Shown here in pieces: positions 6,529-8,292 of a DNA stretch of 8,292 bases. The stretch covers positions 1 through 8,292 of the forward strand of contig JAGDDO010000059.1 of NCBI GenBank assembly GCA_017848205.1, read 5' to 3'. Position numbers and translations under genes: made by a program. How positions within the stretch are numbered: position 1 is the stretch's first letter; every line of letters begins with the position of its first letter. The notes under the pieces were generated by a model. The model made no database searches. It saw only the letters and a list, made by a program, of their open reading frames with translations, and was not told the DNA's origin. This DNA comes from Oscillospiraceae bacterium (lineage in GTDB: Bacteria > Bacillota_A > Clostridia > Oscillospirales > Ruminococcaceae).

Positions 6529-7719
6529 TTATATAATAACTCTGTTCAGACTTTCTGAAAGATCGCCGCAGTCAGCTTCCACAGCATATGCGGAGTCTGT
6601 GTCGCGGAAATATTCAGGTACTTCTGATCCGTCATTTATGTAAAGATAGGTTTTGCGTTCTGCGTTGTTCAGTACTGTAAAATTATGAAACAGTTCATCG
6701 GAGAGTACCGGTGAGATGTAGATCACATTTGAAAAATGCGCGTCGCTGTTTTCCGCCTTGCTGTGAATGAAGGCACTGAAAATATCGTCGTATGTACCCG
6801 ATGAAAAAACTGCACTCAGAAAAGCGGAGAAATCGATCTCGGAACCAATCTTTTCCGTGTGGAGCATTTTCTGATTCGGGTCGTACCAGGCAATTTTATG
6901 AGTTATATTGTTTGCAAGCATGAAATAGGAAAGTGACATTGCAGCATCAAGCGATGCGTCGTTCTTTTCCATGCTGTTTTCAGATGAACTGTCTCTGCAG
7001 AATTCAAATACAATGATTATCTGGCTGCTGACCGGAAGACTGTATTCCTTGACCATAAGTTCGTCCAGCTTTGTAGTCAGATTCCAGTGTATACGGTTTA
7101 TCTTGTCGCCGTATACGTATTCACGTATGTTGAAGATCTCGGAGCAGTCATCGCCTGCCTTTATCTTTGAGAATTCCTCGTTGTCGTTCATGGCGCCGGG
7201 CGCAGTGTCGACCGCCGGAGTGACAGCTGTAAGCGTCGGCACAACAGCTATGTCGTACGTGCAGCTGTAGTTTATGACTTTTGAAAAAAGTTTTATGTAG
7301 TCGTAAACGCGTATGCTTTTCAGCGATACCTTTATCATGCCGCAGTGAGCGTAGGAAACGCTGAATTTTATGCTCTGTTCATTGTCAGAAGCTACCGGAA
7401 GCATGGTGGTAAGTGACTGTGTTTCGTTTGTGAGGGTGTTGGTTATCTGAAGTGACACGACCGCACATGAAACAGGAAGAATTGAATGATTCTTCAGTCT
7501 GACTGCGATCCTTGTCGGAACATTCCTTTCAGTTGTGGAACAGCCTATGTCGAGTACAGCCGTTATGTTTCTGGAAACGCGCATCAGAATGAAAAGCTGC
7601 AGAAACGGAAAAACGACCGTCAGTATAAGGATCAGAAGCGACATGCTGTCAATGAAGAGAATGTAGAAAAGGATCATGCAGGCAAGCAGAATCAGATAGA
7701 TTATTTTGCTTTTGATCAT
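6529..7719 (-). CDS. DUF58 membrane-anchored protein
   Basis: Protein of 396 residues with two close hydrophobic helices at the N-terminus (about 6-23 and 28-45), then a long soluble region. The DUF58 signature is clear near the middle: REYVYGDKINRIHWN followed by ELMVKEY, matching the family pattern REY..GD....IHW...A...L.VKEY. The C-terminal half resembles the von Willebrand A-like fold seen in this family, but I see no intact metal-site DxSxS motif. The start at 7719 has an AGAGG site 7 nt upstream and lies 11 bp after the ATPase stop codon. DUF58 proteins are nearly always encoded next to MoxR ATPases and transglutaminase-like proteins, as here, and are thought to be their partner at the membrane. 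The biochemical role is unknown. Confidence 0.93.
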   Translation of the reverse strand: MIKSKIIYLILLACMILFYILFIDSMSLLILILTVVFPFLQLFILMRVSRNITAVLDIGCSTTERNVPTRIAVRLKNHSILPVSCAVVSLQITNTLTNETQSLTTMLPVASDNEQSIKFSVSYAHCGMIKVSLKSIRVYDYIKLFSKVINYSCTYDIAVVPTLTAVTPAVDTAPGAMNDNEEFSKIKAGDDCSEIFNIREYVYGDKINRIHWNLTTKLDELMVKEYSLPVSSQIIIVFEFCRDSSSENSMEKNDASLDAAMSLSYFMLANNITHKIAWYDPNQKMLHTEKIGSEIDFSAFLSAVFSSGTYDDIFSAFIHSKAENSDAHFSNVIYISPVLSDELFHNFTVLNNAERKTYLYINDGSEVPEYFRDTDSAYAVEADCGDLSESLNRVII

Positions 7720-7730
7720 CGCCGGACCTC

Positions 7731-8292
7731 TTACCTGTCAAATTCAGGATGCTTGACCTGTGATGCGATCTCGTCGAGTATCTGAACTGTACTTACATTG
7801 TTGATGCGTGCATTTGAATTCAGTATTAGACGGTGTGAGAATACGTCGTGATACATGTACATAACATCGTCCGGAATAACGTAGTCACGTCCTTTGAGCA
7901 GTGCAGTTGCCTTCGATATCTGCATAAGTGCTATGGCTCCTCTGGTACTGATACCAAGTTTTATCATCGGGTGCTCACGGGTAGCCTGAGCCAGTTTTGC
8001 GATGTATGTGTATATCTTGTCATCAACGTGGATGTTCTCGACTACCTTCTGAAGTGAGATAAGTGTTTCAGTGTCTGCTACCTCGCTAATGAAATCGAGA
8101 GGCGAGTAGTTTGACTTGAGTTTAAGGATCTCAGTTTCGCTTTCAAGATCAGGATAGCCCATTGAGATCTTTATCATGAAACGGTCGAGCTGGGACTCAG
8201 GAAGTTCCTGCGTTCCGACTGACCCGATAGGGTTCTGTGTTGCCATTACTATAAACGGCTTCGGAAGTTCGTGGGTAACACCGTCTACTGTG
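7731..8292 (-). CDS. MoxR-family AAA+ ATPase, N-terminal part beyond the window edge
   Basis: C-terminal 186 residues of a MoxR-type AAA+ ATPase; the Walker A and Walker B motifs lie outside the window. The frame continues past the ATG at 8246 to the right edge (TVDGVTHELPKPFIV), so that ATG is internal. Visible landmarks are sensor 1 in the strand ending ATQNP, the conserved LPESQLDRFM segment with its arginine finger-like Arg, and the lid domain with sensor 2 in GISTRGAIAL followed by GRDYVIPDDV. All match normal family members without gaps. MoxR proteins use ATP to remodel or insert cofactors into partner proteins, usually encoded next door; here the likely partners are the DUF58 and transglutaminase proteins. 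It is the first visible gene of the operon, and its promoter lies off the right edge. Confidence 0.96.
   Translation of the reverse strand, partial: TVDGVTHELPKPFIVMATQNPIGSVGTQELPESQLDRFMIKISMGYPDLESETEILKLKSNYSPLDFISEVADTETLISLQKVVENIHVDDKIYTYIAKLAQATREHPMIKLGISTRGAIALMQISKATALLKGRDYVIPDDVMYMYHDVFSHRLILNSNARINNVSTVQILDEIASQVKHPEFDR

Noticed and set aside
5515..6558. Several plus-strand frames of 93-120 codons across the transglutaminase gene
   Set aside because: They are antisense to an unbroken 855-codon gene with clear family motifs and have no domain or ribosome binding site of their own.
8244..8246. ATG at 8246 as the true start of the MoxR ATPase
   Set aside because: The frame continues upstream to the window edge with conserved MoxR sequence (VDGVTHELPKPF), so this Met is an internal residue in the sensor 1 strand.

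Overview
The window is a compact block of bacterial DNA with every gene on the minus strand, so transcription runs from high to low coordinates. Moderate GC content, Clostridia-type protein sequences and a Thr/Glu-rich linker in a surface protein suggest an anaerobic Firmicute, plausibly a Ruminococcus-like gut organism. The genus is inference from sequence style, because the window contains no rRNA or other marker gene.

Right part (8292 down to 3951): three tightly packed genes with gaps of 10-11 bp. They encode a MoxR-type AAA+ ATPase (5' end beyond the right edge), a membrane-anchored DUF58 protein, and a large TgpA-like membrane transglutaminase. They form one operon that ends in a strong intrinsic terminator at 3893-3929. 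This is a widespread conserved trio: the ATPase is thought to act as a chaperone or remodelling factor for the DUF58 protein, and the transglutaminase-like domain works outside the membrane. The substrate is unknown.

Middle (3856 down to 2422): a single MATE-family multidrug/cation antiporter gene. A terminator lies directly upstream, belonging to the preceding operon, and another lies directly downstream at 2422-2456. It therefore looks like a separate transcription unit, although I could not place a convincing promoter for it.

Left part (2461 down to 1): a regulatory gap of about 250 bp, then a two-component system. The gap holds the MATE terminator, a perfect TATAAT -10 box, an inverted repeat at the predicted transcription start and a leader of about 140 nt. 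The system is an OmpR/PhoB-type response regulator followed, 10 bp later, by a sensor histidine kinase whose catalytic C-terminus is cut off by the left edge. The kinase has a roughly 340-residue extracellular sensor region that I do not recognise, encoded by DNA that is locally far more AT-rich than its neighbours, and it appears to lack a HAMP linker. The position of the two-component system beside a drug-efflux pump makes sensing of an antimicrobial or envelope signal plausible but unproven.

I see no tRNA, rRNA, CRISPR array, insertion sequence or phage gene. There is no strong evidence for a wholly new system. The least explained parts are the kinase sensor region and the regulatory gap upstream of the two-component genes.
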